Shown in pieces: positions 42,790-51,114 of a stretch of 51,114 bases of DNA. The notes beneath the pieces were generated by a model. The model was not told the origin of the DNA. It was given only the letters and a program-made list of their open reading frames with translations, and did not search any database. The stretch's first letter is position 1. Each line of letters opens with the position of its first letter. Made by a program: the position numbers and the translations under genes. Source of the DNA: Candidatus Barnesiella excrementavium (GTDB lineage Bacteria; Bacteroidota; Bacteroidia; Bacteroidales; Barnesiellaceae); assembly GCA_019115485.1 (NCBI GenBank), contig DXDM01000039.1, forward strand, positions 1 to 51,114. The letters run 5' to 3'.

Positions 42790-44928
42790 TTAACCGACCT
42801 CACCTTTGACAAACTTGAATATTCCTGATGTATGATTCTTATCAGTCGTGTATTTGAGTATGTATACCCCATCGTTAAAGTTATTTATATCCATATTGAT
42901 GCTGCATGAATCTGGATTGGATTCATAAACCTTCTGCCCGTCGACGGTATATACTGCAACTTGGTGTATAACACAATTGCTTAAAATCTTTATTATATTA
43001 TCTGTCAAGTTAATATCGGGTCCGTCGTTATTGGCAAGAGAAGTTTCCACCGAAGAGTCTTCTTTTGATTTCAGGTATATTCGTAACAGTTCAAAATAAG
43101 AGGGCGCATCTAGCAATATAACCGAATCGTCCAAGGCCTGTATCTCTTTGATCAAGTCGCAATACCAGGTAGGAGTCTTCAAAATATTTCTAAACCAGTG
43201 GAATGGTATTTCTTTCCTCTCTTTTATTCTGTCTACAATTTTTTGAGCCGCTATTTTGGGGTCACTGTCGTTGATATCCAAGTCGGCCCTCAAAACCGGC
43301 ATATTGTTATGCAAACTTGCAATGGTCGTTTTTTGGGGAACAATACCATTGGGACTGAAAGATTCATAACAATCCAACCCTTCATCATTTAATCCCGGAG
43401 CCGTCCCATCGATGATAAAGCCGGTTATGGTCAAGCCCCATTTGGTATAATACTTTTTACAATGGTTAGCCCATACATTCAATCCCGATGGAAGACCCGA
43501 TATCTCTCTCGGCTCAATGAGCATTCCCGGCATCAGATAACCAGCTCCGTTATCAGATGCAGCAAAATAGTCATTTTCCGTTGCTGTCACTCTGAAATTA
43601 TGTAACACATGAGGTACACGCTCTTCCAATACGGGACTTATACACCACATTAAAGGGAGTTTTCCCCGGTTTGGATCGTCCCAGATAGAGGGCGTCCTTT
43701 GTGTTATCCAAGATGAGGCATCATAATCACCCACATAGAATATGATGAAATTCTTATTTTTATAATTTACCTTCCCATCTTCTGTCAACAAGCCTCTTTC
43801 AATCAAGTCATCATTGCTTACCCATTTTTGCTCATAAGTATTCTGTGTCTCGAAATGTTGCCAAAAAGAGGCATTTGCCAAAGCCCCATATCCAATAGCG
43901 TCAGCATCTTTAAATGCATTGTATGCACTTATTATACGGCTAAATTCCCATTCGGTAGGGACATCGTCATGAATGCCGTTTGCATGCTTGGTATATTTAA
44001 ATGCCCAGGCCGGGAAACCGCCTATATAACACATTTTTTGATTGTCGTTTTGCCGATATGCCAACAACAACATCTCTTTCAAAGTATTCAAGTCGGTTCC
44101 AACCGGTTGCGACGGGTCGTCTGTTGCTGGTTCATCGCCCCATGGAGATAAATCAAAGAAAAAAGCTCCTTTACTGACAAAAAAATCATGGTTGCACAAG
44201 GTGTGATGATTTCTTACCGTAGCCATTGGATTTGTTTTCCAATACTGATCGATATAATATGCCGCATACGCAGTATTACACTTTCCTTTCTTGATATAAT
44301 TCTCTATGAACCATATATAGGGGTCATTTTTTAGCGAACCGCTCGATACCCTGGTTGTCCCAGGTATAAGACTTCCGGGGGTTCCTGTAAACAGCGACGT
44401 TCCATCTTTGTTGACAAGCCATTGCTTGACTTCCAACTTGGGGCCATTCAATATGAGCCTGGAATATAAACTGTTGGGAGACAAATCATAGCGAATGGCG
44501 ACTAAATTTTCTATTCCTGCAATCGATGATGCGACATTGCTCGTTGATGCCACTTTTCCATCATAGATCACGGCTCCATCGATTTTTGATTTGTAAGCCT
44601 CAAATAAATCTTCAAGAGTTTCATAGGTTACTGTCTGTTTCCCATACAGCCATTCGCCTTTTTGCGAATATTTGTTCCACCAATAGGCATCTATATCGTT
44701 ATTCCCTTCCATGACGAAATAGATGTATAGGTTGGGAGCATTTTTGTTGACAATGCCTTGTAAAGTGGCAACCGCATGGACATCGTCCCATGCGGTATTG
44801 ATACCGTCGGTCGTGTTAAGATCGGTTTCCAAGGTATATCTCAAATCAAAAACGCCTATTGTACTTTGCGATTTAGCTGCGAAAGAGACTAGAAATAATA
44901 GAGACAATATATAGATATGTTTATTCAT
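42790..44928 (-). CDS. GxGYxYP-family secreted protein with T9SS domain (putative glycoside hydrolase)
   Basis: A 712-aa protein with a signal peptide (MNKHIYILSLLFLVSFAAKS). The N-terminal half contains the family pattern VFDLRYTLETDLNTTDG, LQGIVNKNAPNLYI and WLVNKDGTSLFTG. The C-terminal half has FIIFYVGDYDASSWIT, the name-giving motif as DNGAGYLMPGML, and WGLTITGFIIDGTAPGLND. A T9SS sorting domain closes the protein (VAVYTVDGQKVYES, DGVYILKYTTD). The family is a putative glycoside hydrolase with no settled activity. It lies between the other GxGYxYP protein and GH92, but 193 bp further from the CBM gene than the tightly packed genes upstream. Confidence 0.8.
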   Translation of the reverse strand: MNKHIYILSLLFLVSFAAKSQSTIGVFDLRYTLETDLNTTDGINTAWDDVHAVATLQGIVNKNAPNLYIYFVMEGNNDIDAYWWNKYSQKGEWLYGKQTVTYETLEDLFEAYKSKIDGAVIYDGKVASTSNVASSIAGIENLVAIRYDLSPNSLYSRLILNGPKLEVKQWLVNKDGTSLFTGTPGSLIPGTTRVSSGSLKNDPYIWFIENYIKKGKCNTAYAAYYIDQYWKTNPMATVRNHHTLCNHDFFVSKGAFFFDLSPWGDEPATDDPSQPVGTDLNTLKEMLLLAYRQNDNQKMCYIGGFPAWAFKYTKHANGIHDDVPTEWEFSRIISAYNAFKDADAIGYGALANASFWQHFETQNTYEQKWVSNDDLIERGLLTEDGKVNYKNKNFIIFYVGDYDASSWITQRTPSIWDDPNRGKLPLMWCISPVLEERVPHVLHNFRVTATENDYFAASDNGAGYLMPGMLIEPREISGLPSGLNVWANHCKKYYTKWGLTITGFIIDGTAPGLNDEGLDCYESFSPNGIVPQKTTIASLHNNMPVLRADLDINDSDPKIAAQKIVDRIKERKEIPFHWFRNILKTPTWYCDLIKEIQALDDSVILLDAPSYFELLRIYLKSKEDSSVETSLANNDGPDINLTDNIIKILSNCVIHQVAVYTVDGQKVYESNPDSCSINMDINNFNDGVYILKYTTDKNHTSGIFKFVKGEVG

Positions 44929-44982
44929 AAATGTGATACATTCGTTTGATATGAAATAATCTGGTATAATAAAATAATCCTC

Positions 44983-45177
44983 CTATAACAAGGTAGATTC
45001 TAAATTGGCAATCCCCTTGTTACAACTTACCCCAATATCTTTATCGGGCCATTCGATAACAATAGCTCCGCAGGGGTGACCGGTCAACCGTTTCGAATAA
45101 TCGAACGTACAATTGTACTCGTTCAGTCGCCTTATTATAGAAATGTGCTCCTCAATTAAATAAGATAAAACGCTTCA
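44983..45177 (-). other. In-frame coding-like stretch after the CBM gene stop
   Basis: Sixty-four codons lie between the stop of the CBM-like gene (TGA at 45175-45177) and a TAG at 44983, in the same frame. The middle reads protein-like: EHISIIRRLNEYN, CTFDYSKRLTGHPCGAIVIE and WPDKDIGVSCNKGI. There is no start codon. I do not recognise it. It may be a fragment of a lost gene, or a read-through extension if the stop is bypassed. Confidence 0.3.
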
Positions 45178-46032
45178 AATTAATATTTTAAATACCCCGA
45201 AATCTGTTTTTACAATATATACCCCAGGATTTAAATTTACTTCAAGCCTATGGCTGTCTACATAAGACTTGAATACACAGATACTGTTTATGGAATAAAT
45301 CTCTACCCATTTCAAGAGCCCTGCCGGATTTTCAAGAATTATGTTATTGTCATTCTTTATTATTCGAATATCTCCATTACTTGTGGTTCCATGAATGGCC
45401 GATTCTGTGTTCCCAAATATGACATTCTTAACGTTGGCATTATTGCCTTTCCAAATCATTTTCAAGTTTTGTACACCATTCATGCTGATGGCTGAACTGC
45501 TTATTTTATAGGTGGATAATGAGCCTGTTCGTATCAAGTCTACCTTTGCAACGGGTTTCAATGCATTGAGCCCTATCGTTTTCAAGGAAGCCGAATGATT
45601 TCTCCACTTAATGAAAATATCATGATTGCCCAATAGTCCGAAGTCCATAACCTGAGAAACACCGACATATTCGTCTTCGTTAGTCCTCGATATTGGAATA
45701 GAAAGGAACGGAGTTGTAGTATCCTCTACAAAGACATCAAAATAAGCATCTTGAATATCGTCCGGACAGTTGTACTCAAAAAAGAATTGATTGTAGGTCC
45801 CATAATTACCCTCCCCGAAATCTATATCCTTGATTCTTATCTTGGTTCCATCGCTGGTCTTAATAATAGATTCTGTGGTTGCATCGTATCTGGCTCCATT
45901 GGTTCCTCTGTCAACGATTGAGACCGAGTATGATTCATCACCTTTTGCCGGAATGCGTATGTCGTCCGCATAAACATCAAATGATATACGAAGCAATAAA
46001 ATGACTGCTAAAATATGAATTATACTTTTCAT
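45175..46032 (-). CDS. Carbohydrate-binding-module-like secreted protein with T9SS domain
   Basis: About 285 aa from the ATG at 46032, which overlaps the upstream stop codon (ATGA); an earlier ATG at 46071 lies inside that gene. The signal peptide is MKSIIHILAVILLLRISFDV. Two jelly-roll halves resemble a CBM6-type module (IKDIDFGEGNYGTYNQFFFE, FGLLGNHDIFIKWRNHSASL). The T9SS sorting domain is LLKWVEIYSINSICVF, then LNPGVYIVKTDFG. No catalytic residues are visible. It likely binds glycan next to the two putative hydrolases. Confidence 0.65.
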   Translation of the reverse strand: MKSIIHILAVILLLRISFDVYADDIRIPAKGDESYSVSIVDRGTNGARYDATTESIIKTSDGTKIRIKDIDFGEGNYGTYNQFFFEYNCPDDIQDAYFDVFVEDTTTPFLSIPISRTNEDEYVGVSQVMDFGLLGNHDIFIKWRNHSASLKTIGLNALKPVAKVDLIRTGSLSTYKISSSAISMNGVQNLKMIWKGNNANVKNVIFGNTESAIHGTTSNGDIRIIKNDNNIILENPAGLLKWVEIYSINSICVFKSYVDSHRLEVNLNPGVYIVKTDFGVFKILI

Positions 46033-47978
46033 TGTTGATTGTTCTCTATATAGTTCTTTAATGTAGCGCATAAATCCATGGGGAGCAAAAATTCAAAAGT
46101 ATTCGGTTGATAACTTTCAAGTTTTTGCAGCTCTCTTATCAAACGTTGATAACCATCGGTGCCTCCATAATTTGCTGCAATAAGGTAAACGTTGTGGAAT
46201 ATGGGTTTGGTACCGTCCGGAGCTATTTTTATCAAATCGTTAAATACATCGCCTTCATTCCAACAGTGAGTTCCCTGTAAAACACAAACGATACCCTCTC
46301 CGTTGTTACCCATTTCATACCTTTCTTTATTATTGTCAAACCCATCAAAGACCCCTTGCAGCCCACAGGTTCTCATGTACTCGCCAAATCTTTCCTTATC
46401 GGTCGTATTCCAGAGACAGGCCGTGTGAAATCCAGCCGTTTCTAACCATTTGCGATTTAGCTCCAACCATTTACCGTAATTTTCGGCATTATACTTGTCG
46501 CCATAAATGAATTGGAATCCTGACGGACCGGCCAACAGCTCATCATTCGGGGTAAGATTCTGATAGAAAAACTCCAATAATTTGGGATTCAGTTCCTGCA
46601 AAGATGAAGCCATCGTATATCCCACAGGAACCTCGCCGCGGCCTTGTGCCGACTTGAACATATTATACATTTGATTGGCATCAAATTGGATATTGTCACC
46701 GTCACTCCAAATAAGGCTTACATATATTTTACCAGGTTCTGCTTTTACAGCACGTCCTTTTCTCTGCTGAAAAGACTTGTTGGGAAAAGAGCACCAAAAA
46801 CTGCCATTTGCATAGTAATCGCTGACCATAAACCCGACATTATAGGGGTTGGTGGCATTATTGAGTCCGTCACCATCATCTTCGGCTCCATACCCCATGG
46901 TTGAGGCTCCGGGCTGATAATTCATTTTTTGACATATCTTTGTTATCATCTCGGACTCCTCGGGTATTGAATTTTTCAGAAAGAATACAAACCCTTTCGA
47001 AGCTGCTGCATAATCGTATATCTTCCAAGGGTTTGAAATATAATCGCTTCTTAAACCAGCCGAGAAACTTAAATATTTGTGGCAACCGTCAGCCAAATTA
47101 TCAATAGCCCATTGGTATGCCTCGATTTTGTTACTCCACTTGTTTGTTATATCCTCACACTCCAAATTCAGGTTCAACTCTGTATTCAAAAATTCCTTGA
47201 TTTCTGCCGTTACAGGGAGACCCTTTTGTTGAGCACAGATCATTTGGGCAATACACCAAGTCCATTCTTTTTCAGGGTCCCATAACACGAATTTGGAAAA
47301 TTTATCTTTATTGTCATTTATGAGTGTGGCAAGTCCAGAGTACTTTTGGGGTGAAAAATCAGTCCACAAAAGATGCCAAGTACCTCCTTCCGGTCCATAT
47401 ATATCTTCAAACTGAGTTTGGTGATGATTCTCCAAGACCAGATAAACTTCAGCATTTTCCTGATTAAGAATGCCTTGTGCTACGCAAGCCGTTATCTTCC
47501 CGTAGCTGTCATCATTCCTTAAATCATATATAGAGATATCTTCGATTGGGAGATTATTGTTTTTAAAGAATAATCCACTCTGGGGTTGCAAGTCCGATTC
47601 ATAAGAATCCAAATGAGGTATTTCCTGCCCTATGATGAAATCGGTTTTAGGCTTAATCAACATATTCTCGGCATAAAATTCAAAACCGTTGTCAGATGAA
47701 GGTTTCATGACATTAGCCATTTCTACGCTTACCGTATTATAGGCATTATTCCCAAAATCTATTTCACCCAAATTGACCGTAAGACCATCGCTGGCTCCTC
47801 TTATTCCTTCGTCATCAAACATGGCACTTCCTTTGGGATCAAAGACAATCGATACACTCTCGTCATTCATCGGAATTGTCAATGCTCCGTTAGTCGAAGG
47901 TACAGTAGTCTGAGCCGACAATGTCATGTAGCCCATGAGGCATAGTATATTTACAAAAATATATTTGGTTTTCATCAT
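46029..47978 (-). CDS. GxGYxYP-family secreted protein (putative glycoside hydrolase)
   Basis: A 649-aa protein with a signal peptide (MMKTKYIFVNILCLMGYMTL). An N-terminal jelly-roll of about 110 residues (GLTVNLGEIDFGNNAYNTVS) resembles the module in the next gene. The GxGYxYP-like region follows: VACVAQGILNQE-like start, YVSLIWSDGDNIQFDANQMY, then LLAGPSGFQFIYGDKYNAE, where the core motif has diverged to PSGFQFIYGD. No T9SS domain is seen at the C-terminus, unlike the paralog at 42790. It overlaps the gene before by 4 bp and the gene after by 4 bp. Activity in the family is unproven. Confidence 0.75.
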   Translation of the reverse strand: MMKTKYIFVNILCLMGYMTLSAQTTVPSTNGALTIPMNDESVSIVFDPKGSAMFDDEGIRGASDGLTVNLGEIDFGNNAYNTVSVEMANVMKPSSDNGFEFYAENMLIKPKTDFIIGQEIPHLDSYESDLQPQSGLFFKNNNLPIEDISIYDLRNDDSYGKITACVAQGILNQENAEVYLVLENHHQTQFEDIYGPEGGTWHLLWTDFSPQKYSGLATLINDNKDKFSKFVLWDPEKEWTWCIAQMICAQQKGLPVTAEIKEFLNTELNLNLECEDITNKWSNKIEAYQWAIDNLADGCHKYLSFSAGLRSDYISNPWKIYDYAAASKGFVFFLKNSIPEESEMITKICQKMNYQPGASTMGYGAEDDGDGLNNATNPYNVGFMVSDYYANGSFWCSFPNKSFQQRKGRAVKAEPGKIYVSLIWSDGDNIQFDANQMYNMFKSAQGRGEVPVGYTMASSLQELNPKLLEFFYQNLTPNDELLAGPSGFQFIYGDKYNAENYGKWLELNRKWLETAGFHTACLWNTTDKERFGEYMRTCGLQGVFDGFDNNKERYEMGNNGEGIVCVLQGTHCWNEGDVFNDLIKIAPDGTKPIFHNVYLIAANYGGTDGYQRLIRELQKLESYQPNTFEFLLPMDLCATLKNYIENNQQ

Positions 47979-48754
47979 TCATCTATTTCTGGTATGGTTA
48001 TTTCCTGGATAGAGCTAAAATTGTATCTTTTATAAGGATTGCCCGTTCTTACTCCAATCCTTACCCAATATTTACCAGGCTCCAAGTTTCGCACATTTGT
48101 TTCTCTTACTTGGAAAGGTGTGCCCGGAGTATAGTCATCACCTCTTGTAAATTCCTTTTTAGCCCGTATCGTATATTTTGTTTCTGAATTTGTGATACCA
48201 ACATTGGGTGACTTGCTTGAAATAAATACCTGAGACTCGCTCAGAGAATAGATATCGGCATCAACATTTTCGGTATTTATCTCATTTTCCGTATCTTCAA
48301 TTGTATACTCTATGGTCAGATTATTTTGTTTGCTCCCTGTAATCTCAATATTGTCAATCTTTACTCGAGCATACGGTATGACAGAATAGTTCAACTGGGT
48401 GAGTTTGTTTTTTTCCAATTTTACAAACTCGGGATCAGGAGCATAGAAAGCTCCCTCTTTCAACGTAATTCTATACTCTCCCGCGAATATTTTCGAGTTT
48501 TTGAATGTACCGTCGGCTTTCCCCCAGAAAAAGCGAGATTGCGTGTTTGTATGTCCGGCCTCCTCCCAGCTCAACTCGTAGTATTCTACCTTATAACTAT
48601 TTGCAGCTTCCCCAAGAATTAATTCATGGGTCTTTGCATCAACCACTTGGCCCTCAATTCCCGAGTTTGGGGCTTCGTAATTATCATACTCGAAATAATC
48701 ACAGGAAAAGAGTAAAAGTGCGGCAAATATTGATGATAAAAAAACTTTTTTCAT
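47975..48754 (-). CDS. DUF3823 lipoprotein of a SusCD locus
   Basis: A 259-aa protein with the lipobox LLLFSCDYFEYDNY. SGIEGQVVDAKTHELI opens a carboxypeptidase-regulatory-like (CNA-B-like) beta domain. LKEGAFYAPDPEFVKLEKNK is the link to a second beta domain ending in EPGKYWVRIGVRTGNPYKRY, typical of DUF3823. Such proteins stand directly behind SusD in many Bacteroidales loci and act as surface glycan-binding partners. The spacing to SusD is 5 bp. Confidence 0.88.
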   Translation of the reverse strand: MKKVFLSSIFAALLLFSCDYFEYDNYEAPNSGIEGQVVDAKTHELILGEAANSYKVEYYELSWEEAGHTNTQSRFFWGKADGTFKNSKIFAGEYRITLKEGAFYAPDPEFVKLEKNKLTQLNYSVIPYARVKIDNIEITGSKQNNLTIEYTIEDTENEINTENVDADIYSLSESQVFISSKSPNVGITNSETKYTIRAKKEFTRGDDYTPGTPFQVRETNVRNLEPGKYWVRIGVRTGNPYKRYNFSSIQEITIPEIDE

Positions 48755-48759
48755 GGTCC

Positions 48760-50553
48760 TTAATTGTAATATGGGTTTTGTATTAATAAATTGTTTTTTG
48801 CAATTTCGCTATCCGGGATTCGTTCATAATACATTTTCACATCAAATGTATAATAATATTTATTGGCCGGATTCTTTTCAAATACATATTTTTGCTGATT
48901 GATGTCAAAATACGGACACAGGCCATTATATTGTTTCGCCTCTATTTCTTTGTCGGCAATCCTCCATCTTCTCAAATCCCAGTATGTGTGATTTTCAAAG
49001 GCCAATTCAATGCGTCTTTCATGTCTCACTTTCTCGATGGTCAATTCGCCTTCCGTCAAGAGCTTTACATCGGCCCTGTCCCTGATGTCATTTATCCATC
49101 TTAAAGCATCGTCAAGATATTTCTGCAATTCAACAGCTGCTTCAATTCCATTTAACAGGACTTCGGCATATCTCATATCTATCCAATGCTGTTCGGAGTA
49201 TCCTTCCAAGACCTCTGATGTAGGCATATCTTCGTTCAGATATTTTCGAATGAAGAATCCTGTCATATTACCCGAATAATTGCCACAACCACTTTTCCCG
49301 ACAATATGATATTGAGTCCCGTCATTGGCGGTATAGACCGCTTCTTCATAGTTGACGGCATTCTCAATTTTGCTGCCATCTTCGATGATAAGTCCCTTTT
49401 GGATAGAGCAGGGCTCACCTTTAAAAACAGCATTGGGATAAATGATCGACCCACCGAAACGAGCATCCATATCCTGGAATAATTCGGAAGGATCATCGAA
49501 ATACGTATTTGCAGCTCTTGCTTCAAAATTGGCAGGTGTTCCGTCTTTATGTTCGAACATCTCTACAAACTCCAACGGAGGATTCATGTTAGAAGAGAAT
49601 CCTACACCACGGTACTGATAAGGGATAAAATAGACGTCCCAGCCATGAGCATTTACATTCCTTTGAAAATATTTGACAAATATGTTCTCCGGACTATCCT
49701 CTGCCAGGAATAACTCGGCAAAGTTCTTTTCTTTATCTGCATTTTTCCGGTACAAAGAGAATTTATTGTCTTTCTCTATCTCTTTAACCGCCTCATAAGC
49801 CAGTTCAAAATAATCGTTTGCATACTCGGCAGGGATACCAACCAGCCCGTCTTTATCCACATTTCCGTATCTGGCAATACTGCCGGCATATAACATAGCT
49901 CTTGATTTCAATGCCAATGCAGCATATTTAGTCACTCTGCCCTTGCCTAATAGAGTTTCATTGTCCGGCAAACGCCAGATTGCCTCGTCCAAATCTTTGG
50001 CGATATTGTCATAGCATGTTTTCTCGCTGTCCCGCGGAACTTTCAGGCTTTCAAAATCGCTGGTATATTTTTGAGGCTCTTTCAAGTACGGTACGCCACC
50101 ATACCTTTTAACCATTGCAAAATAGCAATACGCTCTCATAAAATAGGCTTCTCCCAGCCAGGCTTCTGCAAACTCCTGGGAAAAATTATCACTGTATTTG
50201 GGAAATTCGGTAATAAAATAATTTATTCTTCTTATTTTCCCATAATCCCAACAACCCCACCAGGTTCCGTCACCGATTGAAGAGATGTCATCTGTTGTAT
50301 GGCACATGGCTTCACCGCAAACATTCGGGAGTCGGCCCTGGCCTTTTCCCGTTACGTTAAATCCTTGCTGTGAAAACCGGAAATCTTCAATAGGCAAATC
50401 GTAATACAAGGTGGTCAAATAAGATTTGATACCCGATTCCGATTTAAATATAGCCTCATCTTGCATGATATTTATAGGAGGGACATCCAAGTAGTCGCAA
50501 GAATGAAAGGAATTGACTAAAACTGCTGCTATAATTAATTTGTAGAATTTCAT
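48760..50553 (-). CDS. susD: SusD/RagB-family outer-membrane glycan-binding lipoprotein
   Basis: A 597-aa protein with the lipobox VNSFHSCDYLDVPP. TPR-type helices, including WLGEAYFMRAYCYFAMVKRY, precede VPRDSEKTCYDNIAKDLDEA, a typical SusD run. RMALGRVTKYAALALK-like and LRWINDIRDRADVKLL segments follow, and HERRIELAFENHTYWDLRRW is the C-terminal hallmark. SusD caps the SusC channel and delivers glycan to it. The gene lies 11 bp after SusC. Confidence 0.95.
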   Translation of the reverse strand: MKFYKLIIAAVLVNSFHSCDYLDVPPINIMQDEAIFKSESGIKSYLTTLYYDLPIEDFRFSQQGFNVTGKGQGRLPNVCGEAMCHTTDDISSIGDGTWWGCWDYGKIRRINYFITEFPKYSDNFSQEFAEAWLGEAYFMRAYCYFAMVKRYGGVPYLKEPQKYTSDFESLKVPRDSEKTCYDNIAKDLDEAIWRLPDNETLLGKGRVTKYAALALKSRAMLYAGSIARYGNVDKDGLVGIPAEYANDYFELAYEAVKEIEKDNKFSLYRKNADKEKNFAELFLAEDSPENIFVKYFQRNVNAHGWDVYFIPYQYRGVGFSSNMNPPLEFVEMFEHKDGTPANFEARAANTYFDDPSELFQDMDARFGGSIIYPNAVFKGEPCSIQKGLIIEDGSKIENAVNYEEAVYTANDGTQYHIVGKSGCGNYSGNMTGFFIRKYLNEDMPTSEVLEGYSEQHWIDMRYAEVLLNGIEAAVELQKYLDDALRWINDIRDRADVKLLTEGELTIEKVRHERRIELAFENHTYWDLRRWRIADKEIEAKQYNGLCPYFDINQQKYVFEKNPANKYYYTFDVKMYYERIPDSEIAKNNLLIQNPYYN

Positions 50554-50564
50554 AAGAGAATTTT

Positions 50565-51114
50565 TTAGAATGTAATATTGACTCCAAAGTTAAAGTTTCT
50601 CATGATGGGATATAAATACCCATAACTGCCTTCGGGATGTTCCGGATCGACAAAATCCAAATTGGACAACGTAAAAAGATTATAGCCATTTGCGAAAAAT
50701 CTCAGTCTTTCAACCTTGAATTTTTGAGTAAAACTACCAGGTAGCGTATAACCTATTTCTACACTTTTCAGACGTAGATATGAGGCATCATAAGTAGTTT
50801 GTTTGCATCTAGCATAGTTTATGCTATATGACCCAGCATCTCGAGTCGTCGGCCATTTGCCCGGAATCCAGTTCCCATTGTCATCTTGTCTGTATCTGTC
50901 ATAAAATGTAGCCAATCCATTACCACTGAAACAAAGAGGATATTGCAACTGCTCAAAATAGATAACATTGAATCCGGCTCCACCCTGGAACAACAAGTTG
51001 AAATCCAACCCATTCCAATCACCTGCGATTGTCGCACCAAATGTCATTTTGGGATTTCCGTTATCATTGGTATGCTCATAAGTATTGGGATAAACGTCAT
51101 TATCATCAATAATA
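50565..51114 (-). CDS. susC: SusC/RagA TonB-dependent receptor, C-terminal part (runs off the window)
   Basis: The last 182 codons are present and open to the window edge. MTFGATIAGDWNGLDFNLLF is the start of the terminal beta-strands. ARCKQTTYDASYLRLKSVEI, then YTLPG and VERLRFFANGYNLFTLSNLD, are typical for SusC-like proteins. It ends NFGVNITF with a terminal aromatic residue, as outer-membrane beta-barrels do. It imports glycan fragments using TonB energy. More than 800 residues lie outside the window. Confidence 0.95.
   Translation of the reverse strand, partial: IIDDNDVYPNTYEHTNDNGNPKMTFGATIAGDWNGLDFNLLFQGGAGFNVIYFEQLQYPLCFSGNGLATFYDRYRQDDNGNWIPGKWPTTRDAGSYSINYARCKQTTYDASYLRLKSVEIGYTLPGSFTQKFKVERLRFFANGYNLFTLSNLDFVDPEHPEGSYGYLYPIMRNFNFGVNITF

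Overview
The window looks like a chromosomal piece of a gut-type Bacteroidales bacterium. Supporting signs are SusC/SusD partners, cargo proteins with type IX secretion (T9SS) C-terminal sorting domains, fimbrillin-type lipoproteins, Bacteroidales tyrosine recombinases, and many promoters of the Bacteroidetes form TTTG-N18-20-TAnnTTTG. Frequent TCG serine codons and the gene mix recall Barnesiellaceae, but that placement is only an inference.

Layout. (1) 1-8.4 kb is an accessory, mobile-element-rich region: two tandem tyrosine recombinases (one cut by the window edge), a recombinase remnant, an IS256-type element, a two-gene lipoprotein operon, a 5'-truncated IS30-type element fused in frame to the start of a DUF4143-type ATPase gene, and an AT-rich stretch with a 33-bp-periodic repeat array enclosing a possible tiny RNA gene. 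The second lipoprotein joins a fimbrillin-like domain to an IdeS/Mac-like cysteine protease domain. (2) 8.5-11.8 kb holds a 5'-deleted MATE transporter, an AlkZ-related protein and a membrane protein-cytidylate kinase fusion. (3) 12-22 kb is a four-gene minus-strand operon of secreted T9SS cargo: a 1446-aa choice-of-anchor-J-type protein, a second beta-rich protein, a subtilase and a small secreted protein. (4) 22.5-33.4 kb is housekeeping-like: a zinc alcohol dehydrogenase behind a duplicated promoter cassette, an AsmA-like protein, DUF486, a YcxB-like protein, a TPR/PD40 protein, NfeD-FloA, superoxide dismutase and TrpB2-like. (5) 33.5-39.8 kb is tRNA-Glu(CUC) followed by a complete type I restriction-modification operon (hsdM-hsdS-hsdR) whose specificity subunit carries a 12-bp tandem repeat in its central spacer. 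(6) 40-51.1 kb is a minus-strand polysaccharide utilization locus: SusC (partial), SusD, a DUF3823 lipoprotein, a GxGYxYP-family protein, a CBM-like T9SS protein, a second GxGYxYP-family protein and a GH92 alpha-mannosidase, plus an opposite-strand remnant of another GH92 gene.

How the genes work together. The SusCD locus probably binds and imports mannose-containing glycans (host N-glycans or yeast mannan) trimmed by the GH92 enzyme. The 12-22 kb operon and two or three PUL proteins would be exported by a T9SS encoded elsewhere. The IdeS-like protease in a mobile setting suggests an acquired host-interaction module. The least explained element is the periodic GAAAAGTGTA array (7596-7974) with its embedded promoter-hairpin-T-tract unit, lying upstream of the ATPase start that IS30 later disrupted.
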